64,000 nt of DNA from CALMZY01 sp052033915 (lineage in GTDB: Bacteria > Verrucomicrobiota > Kiritimatiellia > CAIQIC01 > JAGNIJ01), in the NCBI GenBank assembly GCA_052033915.1, contig JBPOJF010000017.1:47120-111119 (forward strand), in the 5' to 3' direction. The position numbers and the translations under genes were made by a program. Shown here piece by piece: positions 17,408-25,302 of the stretch; position 1 is the stretch's first letter; each line of letters starts with the position of its first letter. A model generated the notes under the pieces. It was given only the letters and a program-made list of their open reading frames with translations, did no database searches and was not told where the DNA came from.

Positions 17408-19039
17408 ATGGCTGACGAAACGACTGACACCCGGCCTGAGCAAACAGAACCTGGCGCACCGCAACTCGCCGACATGACCGCTGTTGCCGAACTCGCGCGG
17501 CACCTGGGGCAGATCTTAAGCAACATGGCGCTCTATGGGCCCCAGCACAAGGTCAGCCAGCAGGCCATCATGAAGGGATACGAGTTTCTCGGCGGCTTTT
17601 TCGCCAAGTGGGAACGCGTCAGCTTCACCGTCGCCGACAACATGCTCCTGGCCGACGGCCGGCAGATCGAGTCCAAGAACACGCTGATGCTCGGCCTCAT
17701 CAAGCAACTCTCGGCTATCGACGTCGGCAGTTTCTCTCTCGCCCGCGGCGTGACTTTCATTGACTTCACCAAGCTGACGGAATTGCTGAACACACCCCCG
17801 GAGAAGATGAAGGCGATGGGTTCCTTCTCCGAGGCCCTGTCGAAGAGCGGCGTCTCCCACGTGCAGGCCAAATCCGTCGTGTACCAGCTCGTTACCGAGG
17901 AAGATGTCGTCGTCAACAAGGAAGAACTGCAGGAAGCCCTCAGCGGAGGGGGCGAAGGCGAGGGCGGAAAAGGCGCGAAATCGGTCGAGGAAATCATCGC
18001 CTTCCTCAAAGGCACCGCCGGCCAGTTCTCCCTGGATATCGAGGAGGCTTCGTCCGATACGCACAAGCTCGCCGACATGATCCTGAAGGCCTCTGAAGTC
18101 TCCCCGGAGAAAGCCGAGGCGGAAAGCGCCAAGACGCTTGGCGAGGTCATCGTGGGCTGTCTCAAGCGCGCCTACCAGAGCCTGCTCCAGGACCCCGCCG
18201 CCAAGACCCAGCAGGGCAAGAAGACCCTCGTCAAGACCCTGATGCAGCTCCAGGATGAACTCCTCCAGGGCCTGCGCGAACTCGTCGGGCCCGCGGCCGA
18301 CCAGATCGCGGAAATGGTCGGCGACGCCGTCGAGCAGATGACCAACGAACTTCAGGTGGACGCCCTCGCGTCGGACTACGCCAAGAAACGCAAGGGAATC
18401 GAAACCACCGAGAAGAGAATTCTCAAGTTCATGAAAGCGGCCGACCAGGAGAATCCGGAGGCCACGGTCGCACTCAAGGACAAGCTCATGGAAAGCGGGC
18501 TGGACGCACTCGACTGGCAGGAACTGCTGGTCAAGAACGTCGAGGCGGCCATGAAGAAGGCGGGCGGCGGCGAGGCGGGGGCCGAGGTGCTCAACAACCT
18601 GGTCTCGCAAATGAACACCCTGCTGGACCCCGCGAAAGTTGCCGCCGGCAAAGCGCCGGAAGACCAGCAAGTCACCCAGCTCGTCACCCAGCTCGAACAA
18701 GAGGTGGCAACCGTCACGGCCGAAGCCACCCAGAAGCTGGACCAACTGGAGAAGAGACTGCGCGACCGGCCGGACATGTCGCGCGAGGCCATGCTCGCCA
18801 TGCTCGCGGAAATCGGCCAGGAAATCTGCCAGCCACTGTCGGTCATCAACTGCTCCATCGACATGATCCGCGGCAAGTCGCTCGGCGAGATCACCGCCAT
18901 GCAGAAGGAAATGCTGGACCTCGCCGCGGAAAGCGGCGCCCGCGTGGAAACCCTCGCCAACAAGATCATCGAGATTTCCGGCGTGCCGAAAGGCACGAAG
19001 CCGGACTCCGAAATCCTGGACGACGTGTACGGGCGCTGA
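17408..19039 (+). CDS. Soluble helical protein with degenerate HisKA-like C-terminus
   Basis: 543 residues, no membrane segment or signal peptide. Residues 20-110 (HLGQILSNMALYGPQHKVSQ ... FIDFTKLTELL) resemble a domain found beside HD-GYP and other signalling modules. The middle is charged and helical with coiled-coil tendency. Residues 464-490 (MLAEIGQEICQPLSVINCSI) align with the histidine-kinase H-box, but Gln471 stands where the phosphorylated His should be and no ATPase domain follows. This suggests a dimerisation or scaffold role rather than a kinase. AAGGGGG precedes ATG 17408. Monocistronic between a HAD gene and the integron; not an integron cassette. Confidence 0.6.
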   Translation: MADETTDTRPEQTEPGAPQLADMTAVAELARHLGQILSNMALYGPQHKVSQQAIMKGYEFLGGFFAKWERVSFTVADNMLLADGRQIESKNTLMLGLIKQLSAIDVGSFSLARGVTFIDFTKLTELLNTPPEKMKAMGSFSEALSKSGVSHVQAKSVVYQLVTEEDVVVNKEELQEALSGGGEGEGGKGAKSVEEIIAFLKGTAGQFSLDIEEASSDTHKLADMILKASEVSPEKAEAESAKTLGEVIVGCLKRAYQSLLQDPAAKTQQGKKTLVKTLMQLQDELLQGLRELVGPAADQIAEMVGDAVEQMTNELQVDALASDYAKKRKGIETTEKRILKFMKAADQENPEATVALKDKLMESGLDALDWQELLVKNVEAAMKKAGGGEAGAEVLNNLVSQMNTLLDPAKVAAGKAPEDQQVTQLVTQLEQEVATVTAEATQKLDQLEKRLRDRPDMSREAMLAMLAEIGQEICQPLSVINCSIDMIRGKSLGEITAMQKEMLDLAAESGARVETLANKIIEISGVPKGTKPDSEILDDVYGR

Positions 19040-19110
19040 CCCGCTCTCGCAGACCCGCGCCGCCGGTCGAATGCCGTCGCGGCACATGGGACTTTCAACA
19101 GAAGAACAGA

Positions 19111-19182
19111 ATGAAGCCCCTCTGCCGCGCCGCTCTGGTCGTCGCCCTGATCCCGTCCCACCCTGAGCCTGGCGAAGGATGG
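19111..19182 (+). pseudogene. Possible truncated signal-peptide gene cut by the integron end
   Basis: ATG 19111 opens MKPLCRAALVVALIPSH, which reads like the start of a secretion signal, but the reading frame runs into the 3' end of intI. The bases CCCTGAGCCTGGCGAAGG just before intI match a string that commonly occurs as a dispersed repeat. It may be the stump of a chromosomal gene interrupted when the integron or repeat arrived; chance cannot be excluded. Confidence 0.25.
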
Positions 19183-20490
19183 TTACCTCTTCATCATATC
19201 CAGCGGACTCCGAGCCGGGCTGCGCAGCCCCTTCACCACATGCGTGTACACCATCGTCGTCTCCACATTCGAATGCCCAAGGTAATCCTGGATCTGCCGG
19301 ATATCCACGCCATGCAGCAGCAGGTGAGTCGCGAACGTATGGCGCAGCGTGTGGACCGAGCACGGCTTGATGATCCCCGCCTTGCGCACCGCATCCTTCA
19401 CCGCGCGCTGGATCGACGCATCACTCACATGATGCCGGCGCACCTTGCCTGAGCGCGGGTCGGTTGACAGCGTCTTGGATGGAAACAGCCACTGCCAGCC
19501 CAACTCACGCCCTGCATCCGGATACTTCCGCTCCAGCGCATTCGGCAACCAGACCGGCGCCAGCCCGGCTCTCATATCCTTCGCGTGAAGCGCCTTCACC
19601 AACTCCACGTGCCCCCGCAGTTCCGGCACCAGCGACTCAGCCAGCAGGGTTGAGCGATCCTTATCCCCCTTCCCGCAACGCACGAAAATCAGGTTGTTGT
19701 CGAAATCGATATCCTTGAAGCGTAACCGGCAACACTCCATCACGCGCAAGCCGCCGCTGTAGATCACCCGCGCCATCAGCCGCGCACGGCCATTCATGTT
19801 CTGGAGCAGCAGCCGAACCTCCTCCATCGTCATGACCACCGGCAACTTACGCCCCTTTTTCGCGCGCACCCCCTCCGCCATCTCCCCCAGTTCCAGGTGA
19901 AGCACCTCCCGGCACATAAATAAAAGCGCGCTGAACGCCTGGTTCTGGGTCGACGCGCCCACGTTCTTTCTCAGAACCATCCATGCCAGGAAATCCTTGA
20001 TCCGCTGCGGCGTCACCACATGCCGACCGGATTTCTCGCCGCTCGCGGCAACGAGATACCGGAAGAAGCGCCCGATCCAATCCACATAGGTTTGCTCCGT
20101 TCGATAGGAATACTGCTTCAGCCGGAGCTGAACGCGCATCGCCGCCAACACATCCACCGCCGACACCGATCCGTCCTCCGCCGGCTGAACCTTTGCCGTG
20201 TCCGCCGTTTTCCACTCCGTCTGATTCAGGAAATTGTTGAAGTAGAGCCGCAACGCCCGTTCCGCCTGCTCGACCTGCCAATCCGCGCGTTTCTCCGTCC
20301 TCAAACGCTCCAGAAACCCAGCCAACCTCTCCTGTAGCGACTGCGACGAATCTTCAGGCATCTCCAGCAGATACCTTCGAACCCACAACACATAATACTT
20401 CGCCCTCTCCTGAGCAACCAACCGCCTCCTCAGCAGATGCTCGCCAAACCGCCCCAGTTGTAACTCCATTTCCCGCAATACGATACCCAT
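19183..20490 (-). CDS. intI: Integron integrase IntI (tyrosine recombinase) with long N-terminal extension
   Basis: 435-residue tyrosine recombinase that joins cassettes at attI x attC. Catalytic residues visible: Arg249 (SGGLRVMECC), Lys274 region (CGKGDKDR), His380 and Arg383 (HTLRHTFATHLL), His406 (LGHSNVE) and Tyr415 (VYTHV). The IntI-only insert is present at about 315-352 (LPNALERKYP ... DPRSGKVRRHH), which separates it from XerCD. Ordinary IntI proteins are about 320-340 residues; here residues 1-100 form an extra helical block before the usual core-binding domain (about 112-215), perhaps a second SAM-like DNA-binding domain. AGGAGGGCGGGC precedes ATG 20490. All key residues are present, so it may be active. 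Confidence 0.95.
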   Translation of the reverse strand: MGIVLREMELQLGRFGEHLLRRRLVAQERAKYYVLWVRRYLLEMPEDSSQSLQERLAGFLERLRTEKRADWQVEQAERALRLYFNNFLNQTEWKTADTAKVQPAEDGSVSAVDVLAAMRVQLRLKQYSYRTEQTYVDWIGRFFRYLVAASGEKSGRHVVTPQRIKDFLAWMVLRKNVGASTQNQAFSALLFMCREVLHLELGEMAEGVRAKKGRKLPVVMTMEEVRLLLQNMNGRARLMARVIYSGGLRVMECCRLRFKDIDFDNNLIFVRCGKGDKDRSTLLAESLVPELRGHVELVKALHAKDMRAGLAPVWLPNALERKYPDAGRELGWQWLFPSKTLSTDPRSGKVRRHHVSDASIQRAVKDAVRKAGIIKPCSVHTLRHTFATHLLLHGVDIRQIQDYLGHSNVETTMVYTHVVKGLRSPARSPLDMMKR

Positions 20491-20872
20491 GCCCGCCCTC
20501 CTGTTACTTGATTAGGCCACGCGCTCCCCATCATCCCAATGCAGCCCTTTTGTATAAGAAAGAAACGAGCCGAACCATTTTCCGGAACATTTTGAAAAAA
20601 TCTTAGACGACGCCCCCCCATCCACGGAAATTCCGGGCAAAAAACACACAAAAGCACCGATTACCCAACGCCGGCAATCCACCCCCTCCCCACTTTTATT
20701 CTTTCTAAGCCACGTCTATTGTGGTAATAATGAAGACGCTCGAAATAAGCGCGGTATCCGGCAAGGCGATGCACGATGTGGGCTGGCAACGCAACCCTCC
20801 CACCCCAACGCCCTCTGCCACCAGCAATTGTAACGCGCGGTACATATAACGTTCGACAGAAGGAGGAAACAC
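20491..20872. promoter_or_regulatory. attI region with cassette junction GTTCGAC at 20851-20857
   Basis: About 380 bases between intI and the first cassette gene, with no gene. GTTCGAC at 20851-20857 is the reverse complement of the R'' box GTCGAAC that closes cassette 1, so the recombination point lies at G20851/T20852 and attI is just upstream. The promoters for intI (minus) and for the array (plus, Pc) should be here. TAATAA near 20729 on plus has a weak TTTCTA 17 bases upstream; I do not trust it enough to call it Pc. Confidence 0.7.
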
Positions 20873-22156
20873 TATGGCAGACGCAATGAAATTTGAATGC
20901 CCCACTGCCAACAGTCGCTCGAAGCGACCGCCGATATGGCAGGTATTGATGTCCAATGCCCGTCCTGCAATAAAACGATTACGGTTCCTCCCGCGAAACT
21001 GAACCCACCGCCGATACCCAAGGGACCTTCACCGGAAGAAATCCTTCACCAAAAAGCCATCAAAGCGGCACAGGCAAAAGCAGACGGGTTCTCGGCGAAC
21101 ATGATAAGTATGGAGGAAGACAAGACTGATTATACATCCGTTGCAAAAGCGGCCCTCAACGATTTCAAGCGCTTTGACTACTCCCTGCTGACGCCCGTCA
21201 TCAGGGCCCTCTCTCCAAGTCTTCTGAGACGAAAGGCCGTGAAGTGGCTCATAGGGTTTGGCCTTTTCCCTTTGTTGGTCTTGTATCTATCGAGCATTTT
21301 TGGCTGGGGATTCGAGAACTCTGCTTGGTTCCTCGGCGCGTATTTCTGCTTCTTCTGGATTATCTTCTTTAACAACCTCATGACGCCCGACCCAGCGATC
21401 AAGCGTAAGGGGTTCAAGTGGGCATTTTTCACCATGATGGTCGGAATCCCCGTCCTCCTCATCTGGCAACAGCTACCGATTATTCGTCACATCTATTCTG
21501 GGACCGAAAGCGAAGCGTTCCTAATTCGCGTCCTTGCCTTTATCTTGGGTGTCGGCATTTGCGAAGAACTCTGCAAGGCCTTGCCGCTAATTTTCTTTGG
21601 GCGCAACAAGCCATCGCTACTCACCCCGCATAACGCAATCTACCTCGGCATCATGTCTGGGTTGGGTTTTGCCCTGGCGGAAGTTGTTCAGTACTCGATT
21701 CAGTATTGGCAAGACAGCGCGCAAGTCAGCGCATTGCTTGTATCAGAGTGTCTTGACCAATCCCGCTCGTGGTATGGCGATGTAGATGCGTACACATTCG
21801 CGGATAAGCTGAAGTCAGCAATGCCTTATCTTGTTGAGTACTATGGACAAACAATCATTGCACAAATCGTACGCTTCATGTCCCTCCCACTTCTTCATGC
21901 GGTGTGGGCGGGCGTGGTTGGATATTTCATCGGCCTATCGCTGCTCAAGAAGAAGGCCCAATGGGTTTTTATTGCTGTTGGAATCGGTCTTATGTCCATT
22001 ATACATGGCTTTTACGACGTCTTTAGCCATAACTTGATCGGCTTTGCCCTCGCTCTAGGAAGCGTGCTCGTACTAATGAGCTATATATCTGAAGAAGAAA
22101 CGATTACGGCAAAGGTCAGACTCGCGGAGGAAAAGGATGTCGAACCAGGCGTTTGA
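20873..22156 (+). CDS. PrsW-family intramembrane protease with N-terminal zinc ribbon (frameshifted)
   Basis: Cassette 1 cargo. PrsW proteins are membrane glutamic-type proteases that act on anti-sigma factors and other membrane proteins. In the main frame (from 20897): ICEELCKALP (EExxK), LGFALAEVVQY, PLLHAVWAGVVG and IIHGFYDVF, all within about eight hydrophobic segments. AAGGAGG precedes ATG 20873, which reads MADAMKFECP; the frame then breaks. One extra C in the run at 20900-20903 would join it to HCQQSLEATADMAGIDVQCPSC, completing a CPHC...CPSC zinc ribbon. So either a one-base deletion inactivated the start or it is a sequencing error. From ATG 20897 only half the ribbon remains and no ribosome site is seen. 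Confidence 0.8.
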
Positions 22157-22204
22157 GGCTATCGGCGACCCGTGGTCGCCTCAGCCTCAACGCTAACGTT
22201 GGCC
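22139..22204 (+). other. attC site 1
   Basis: R'' GTCGAAC, R' GTTGGCC. R'' matches the cassette-1 start GTTCGAC at attI. The body pairs as GGCGTTTGAGGC with GCCTCAACGC, plus an inner GGCGACC/GGTCGCC stem. The PrsW stop codon lies inside. Confidence 0.95.
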
Positions 22205-22212
22205 GTGAAGAG

Positions 22213-22596
22213 ATGAAACGGATTGCAAAGTGGATTCTGATAGTCGTGCTGGTGATTGCGGCCGTCACTGCCACCTGGATTCTCTCCCTCGTAATTCGTT
22301 ACCACTCCCTGCCTCGCGTCCAGATCATCAACGCCTCAGGCGAAACACTGCATGATGTGGCCCTAAGCGGCCACGTTTTCGAACAGACATTTCCGACCCT
22401 AGCTCCGGGAGAGAAGAGAATCTTCAAGGCTACCGTTAGGGGAGAATCCGGCATCAGCGTGAGATTCACATCCCCAACACAAGGCGCAATGACAAACACA
22501 GTAGGCTATATTGAAACCCATGGTGGATACCGCGCGAAGATCACGATCAACGACAGGCTCGACATGGAGTGCAAATGCACCATCGGATTCCCATGA
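22213..22596 (+). CDS. Cassette 2: small membrane-anchored protein of unknown function
   Basis: 127 residues. One N-terminal membrane helix (WILIVVLVIAAVTATWILSLV, residues 7-27 approximately) or uncleaved signal, then about 95 residues that look like a small beta-sandwich (VQIINASGETLHDVALSG ... FPTLAPGEKRIF ... GYIETHGGYRAKITIND), ending with a CxC pair near the C-terminus. I do not recognise a family. It probably faces the periplasm. The ATG has only a weak GAAGAG upstream. It fills its cassette (22199-22657). Confidence 0.7.
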   Translation: MKRIAKWILIVVLVIAAVTATWILSLVIRYHSLPRVQIINASGETLHDVALSGHVFEQTFPTLAPGEKRIFKATVRGESGISVRFTSPTQGAMTNTVGYIETHGGYRAKITINDRLDMECKCTIGFP

Positions 22597-22603
22597 ACAA
22601 TTC

Positions 22604-22663
22604 GGCCAACCAGCGCGTTGAGGCTACCCGGCTGCGCCGGTCGCCTCACGCGTGACGTTCGGC
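22604..22663 (+). other. attC site 2
   Basis: R'' GGCCAAC, R' GTTCGGC. R'' is the exact complement of the start GTTGGCC of cassette 2. Body GCGTTGAGGC pairs with GCCTCACGCG. Confidence 0.95.
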
Positions 22664-22674
22664 AGAAGCATGAC

Positions 22675-23163
22675 ATGAAGAAGTTCCTCATAGGCCTCAC
22701 AGCAGGGCTTGTTCTGGGAGCGACCTCTGCAACGGTCTTCTGGCTGCTCCAACTGCCGGGAGCTCCTGCGCCGTACAGTTGGAGATTCCCCGTTTCACAG
22801 ACCCCTCTGCCTGAAAGCGCTCGCTACAGTGGAGTTGGAACCGTCGGATTCGATCTCTACTCGAACCCCAAAGCGCCCCCGGTTTTCCGCAGAACCGACC
22901 CCATTCCCGCGACCCACACATCAACATGGGGGATATCTTCAGGACACGATGGGAAGGGCTCTCTGACCGAGACACTGTGGATCGAACACGACCGACAGCT
23001 GTACCAAGTTGGTCATTTCCAGAGAGACTACGAAACTCAAACAAACCGCTACATGAACATGGTTAAGATCCTGTCCGTCGACCAAGCCAGACGAGTGACC
23101 GAGAGAGTAATCGTCGCGGACCTCGACCTTGATGAGTCATTCGGGCCCTTCCCGCTGCCATGA
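22675..23163 (+). CDS. Cassette 3: membrane-anchored protein of unknown function
   Basis: 162 residues. The N-terminus MKKFLIGLTAGLVLGATSATVFWLLQLPG is one membrane helix or a signal anchor; the rest is soluble with an immature beta-rich look (YSGVGTVGFDLYSN ... WIEHDRQLYQVGHF). It shows no motif I know. Start ATG 22675, chosen because the helix begins here. The general plan (N-terminal anchor plus small outer domain) is the same as in cassette 2, but the sequences are unrelated by eye. Confidence 0.7.
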   Translation: MKKFLIGLTAGLVLGATSATVFWLLQLPGAPAPYSWRFPVSQTPLPESARYSGVGTVGFDLYSNPKAPPVFRRTDPIPATHTSTWGISSGHDGKGSLTETLWIEHDRQLYQVGHFQRDYETQTNRYMNMVKILSVDQARRVTERVIVADLDLDESFGPFPLP

Positions 23164-23172
23164 GAACAGAAA

Positions 23173-23242
23173 GCCGAACAAGCCGTTTCACCGTACGTTT
23201 CTGCCGAAGCGGCAGAAACGCCGGTGACCGGTGACGTTGGAA
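23173..23242 (+). other. attC site 3
   Basis: R'' GCCGAAC, R' GTTGGAA. R'' complements the cassette-3 start GTTCGGC exactly. The tip is GTTTCTGCCG/CGGCAGAAAC. Confidence 0.95.
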
Positions 23243-23429
23243 CAAGAATAATGGCGGGTTGCGCCGCCTGGCGCGCGGTGATCCGCGCGCCTGATTCGGC
23301 GGCGGCAAAAGCATGTTGGTATTTGCCTCAAGAAAACGGCAATCAAAGACGAAGAAAAAAAGGAAGTTCCAACCAGAGGCTTCACCCTACTCACCTGCCG
23401 AAGCGGCAGGTTCGAGGGTGAGCCCCACG
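23237..23429 (+). pseudogene. Cassette 4: short cassette with a frameshifted copy of the cassette-10 ORF
   Basis: About 193 bases. ATG 23251 begins MAGCAAWRAVIRAPDSAAA, nearly the same as the 36-codon ORF of cassette 10, but a one-base length change near 23325 (TATTTGCC against TGTTTTGCC) moves the frame, which then runs on into the attC. Either the small ORF is not under selection or this copy is broken. A GC-rich palindromic stretch (GCGCGCGGTGATCCGCGCGC) in both copies could instead be the functional part. Confidence 0.5.
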
Positions 23430-23435
23430 TTGGCC
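23367..23435 (+). other. attC site 4
   Basis: R'' TTCCAAC, R' GTTGGCC. R'' complements the cassette-4 start GTTGGAA exactly. The tip CCTGCCGAAGCGGCAGG is shared with sites 6, 8 and 10. Confidence 0.95.
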
Positions 23436-23453
23436 GACAAAGGAGATTGATGA

Positions 23454-24566
23454 ATGAACATACTAGCCCGGATATTCATCCGCCTTCTTAAAGCTCTTGG
23501 GCCTTATCGCACTTATAGGATTCTGAATTCTTGCCGCAGTATTGATGCAGATACGGTTGGCCAACTGCTCAACTATTGGCTTTCACACGAATACCCCCAG
23601 CGCCTGATTGATCGTAGCCTGCTGTATAAGTACGTAGATTCTGATACCCTTATCAATATTCTTCAGCAACGTACTGATTTTCAAGATTCGCCCTTTTACG
23701 CTTATCACATTTTTGCCGAAATCGACCGACTATGCCGGCAGCGAATGCTCACCCCAAAGAGCGTATTGGAGATAGGCCCGGGGTCATCTTTGGGGCCCAT
23801 AGCATGTTTTCTCGCGAACGGTGCAGACAAAGCTTCGGCTGTCGACATCCAGCCAATAAAGCAAGATCGACGGGACCTCTACCAGCAACTCGGAGAATAC
23901 CTTTCCTCCGTGGGGGGATTTAAGTGGTGGCGGAAGTACGCGGAACTCCCTACAGATAAGCGAGCACAATACCCAAATCGATGGCGGCCTGAAATGCTTG
24001 CTGATCATGTTGCCAAAGTCACATATGTAGCACCAGCAGCGGCTGAACGCCTTCCCTTTGATGACAACGAGTTTGATCTCACATATTCAATCGCTGTTCT
24101 TGAGCATGTAAGCGATGCAAGGACTGCGCTGCAAGAAATCGCGCGGGTTACAAAGCCCGGCGGATATTCAATACACGAAATCGATCTGCGCCACCACGGA
24201 TCGGATGACTACATCAAGTTTCTAACGATAGACGAGACTAAATGGAACGCCCTCACTCTGAAGTATGGTGAAGGCAACTCACTTGATGCCATTCTTGATG
24301 GCACATGGCGGGACGAGGTCTACTGCAACAGATTGCGCATGTCTGACTGGATTCAGCTCTTCAGCGCGGCGGGCTTTGAAGTCGAAGAGTGTGAGAAGTT
24401 GTGCGTACTTGATCACGATGAAATCGACCGCACAGTCCTTTCCGATGAATTTCGCGATAAGAGCATCGACGACTTGGCGACGGTACTCATAAGGATAGTG
24501 GCAAAGAGGCAAGTCGGCCAACCATTGGCTGCTGCGTACGGGCTAACGCCCGCCGCAGAGCCATGA
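23454..24566 (+). CDS. Cassette 5: class I SAM-dependent methyltransferase
   Basis: 370 residues. Motif I VLEIGPGSSLGP near residue 105, the acidic end of strand 2 at SAVDIQP, and the post-motif FDLTYSIAVLEHVSDA followed by ARVTKPGGYSIHEID place it in the methyltransferase 11/25 type group that methylates small molecules or glycans. An N-terminal helical block of about 100 residues precedes the Rossmann core. GGAG (23442-23445) stands 8 bases before ATG 23454. The last residues (PLAAAYGLTPAAEP) are encoded by the attC itself. At 1.1 kb it is large for a cassette. Confidence 0.8.
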   Translation: MNILARIFIRLLKALGPYRTYRILNSCRSIDADTVGQLLNYWLSHEYPQRLIDRSLLYKYVDSDTLINILQQRTDFQDSPFYAYHIFAEIDRLCRQRMLTPKSVLEIGPGSSLGPIACFLANGADKASAVDIQPIKQDRRDLYQQLGEYLSSVGGFKWWRKYAELPTDKRAQYPNRWRPEMLADHVAKVTYVAPAAAERLPFDDNEFDLTYSIAVLEHVSDARTALQEIARVTKPGGYSIHEIDLRHHGSDDYIKFLTIDETKWNALTLKYGEGNSLDAILDGTWRDEVYCNRLRMSDWIQLFSAAGFEVEECEKLCVLDHDEIDRTVLSDEFRDKSIDDLATVLIRIVAKRQVGQPLAAAYGLTPAAEP

Positions 24567-24574
24567 CGTTGGGG
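24516..24574 (+). other. attC site 5
   Basis: R'' GGCCAAC, R' GTTGGGG. R'' complements the cassette-5 start GTTGGCC exactly. The shortest site of the array; its stem has GGGC/GCCC next to a TAA loop and overlaps the methyltransferase 3' end. Confidence 0.95.
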
Positions 24575-24803
24575 CAAGAAAGATTGAAGGGCCGAATTAC
24601 CGGCGGAAGGTAAAAGGGCGAGAAGAAGCTGACGGAGATCGAGAGTCCTTCCGCCGAATGATTCCACAGGGTTCAACCATTTGGGGAAAAGGGAAAAACA
24701 AAGAGGACCACTGGGTTTAAACTGGAAGAAAAACGGAAGCCCCAACCAGAGGCTTCACCCTACTCACCTGCCGAAGCGGCAGGTTCGAGGGTGAGCCTTA
24801 ACG
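24569..24803 (+). other. Cassette 6: ORF-less cassette with conserved hairpin (candidate structured RNA)
   Basis: No ORF above about 20 codons on plus. It holds a perfect 10-bp inverted repeat CGGCGGAAGG (24601-24610) / CCTTCCGCCG (24647-24656), then GGGTTCAACCATTTGGGG. Cassette 8 is a near copy, with all differences outside the arms. Cassette 7 has the same plan with a compensating base-pair change in the arms. This suggests a structured RNA or a folding DNA element rather than a protein gene. Confidence 0.5.
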
Positions 24804-24809
24804 TTCGGG
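24740..24809 (+). other. attC site 6
   Basis: R'' CCCCAAC, R' GTTCGGG. R'' complements the cassette-6 start GTTGGGG exactly. Near-identical to site 8. Confidence 0.95.
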
Positions 24810-25052
24810 CACGATGAACAATTGGCCGGGAGAAACCGCGGAAGTCGGTTGATCGTGAGATTCTGAAAGAACAAAGAGGCTTCCGCGGAACCTGAGCACG
24901 TGGGTTCAACCATTTGGGAAAAGGGAAACTGAAAACAACCACAGGGTATTAACGGAAGAATAACGGAAGCCCGAACAAGCGGCTCGAGGCTACGCCGCAC
25001 AAGCTCCCGAAATTTGGAATAACTCCGGGGGCGTCGAGCCTCAGCCGTGACG
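24804..25052 (+). other. Cassette 7: ORF-less cassette, diverged relative of cassettes 6 and 8
   Basis: No convincing ORF. Inverted repeat CCGCGGAAG (24836-24844) / CTTCCGCGG (24880-24888) occupies the place of the hairpin in cassettes 6 and 8; one pair is C-G here and G-C there, a compensating change. It also keeps GGGTTCAACCATTTGGG and the AACGGAAGC string before R''. A minus-strand ORF of about 60 codons exists but its only similarity to the partner cassettes is in this shared nucleotide block. Confidence 0.5.
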
Positions 25053-25058
25053 TTGGGG
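24970..25058 (+). other. attC site 7
   Basis: R'' CCCGAAC, R' GTTGGGG. R'' complements the cassette-7 start GTTCGGG exactly. The longest site, with GGCTCGAGGC pairing with GCGTCGAGCC and a larger loop. Confidence 0.93.
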
Positions 25059-25287
25059 CAAGAAAGGTTGAAGGGCCGAATTACCGGCGGAAGGCGAAAG
25101 GGCGAGAAGAAGCTGACGTAGATCGAGAGTCCTTCCGCCGAATGATTCCACAGGGTTCAATCATTTGGGGAAAAGGGAAAAACAAAGAGGACCACAGGGT
25201 TTAAACTGGAAGAAAAACGGAAGCCCCAACCAGAGGCTTCACCCTACTCACCTGCCGAGGCGGCAGGTTCGAGGGTGAGCCTGAACG
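25053..25287 (+). other. Cassette 8: near copy of cassette 6
   Basis: Same length and order as cassette 6, with scattered substitutions. The hairpin arms CGGCGGAAGG (25085-25094) / CCTTCCGCCG (25131-25140) are unchanged. The only plus-strand frame from ATG in the GGTTCAA block is 20 codons. A recent duplication separated from its partner by cassette 7. Confidence 0.55.
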
Positions 25288-25293
25288 TTGGGT
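25224..25293 (+). other. attC site 8
   Basis: R'' CCCCAAC, R' GTTGGGT. R'' complements the cassette-8 start GTTGGGG exactly. Confidence 0.95.
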
Positions 25294-25302
25294 GAAGATA
25301 AT

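Noticed and set aside
17516..19363. 615-codon minus-strand ORF
   Set aside because: Antisense of the 543-residue protein gene at 17408; low-complexity Leu/Gly/Asp composition, no start site.
20529..20735. Clear Pc promoter for the cassette array
   Set aside because: No hexamer pair close to consensus with 16-18 bp spacing on plus; only weak matches such as TTTCTA/TAATAA.
24663..24690. tRNA-like T-arm (GGTTCAACC)
   Set aside because: No acceptor stem, anticodon arm or CCA partner around it; the block recurs in cassettes 6-8 as part of another element.
24760..24942. Minus-strand 60-codon ORF in cassette 7
   Set aside because: Similarity to cassette 6/8 frames (FPKWLNP) is explained by a shared nucleotide block; the remaining residues do not match.
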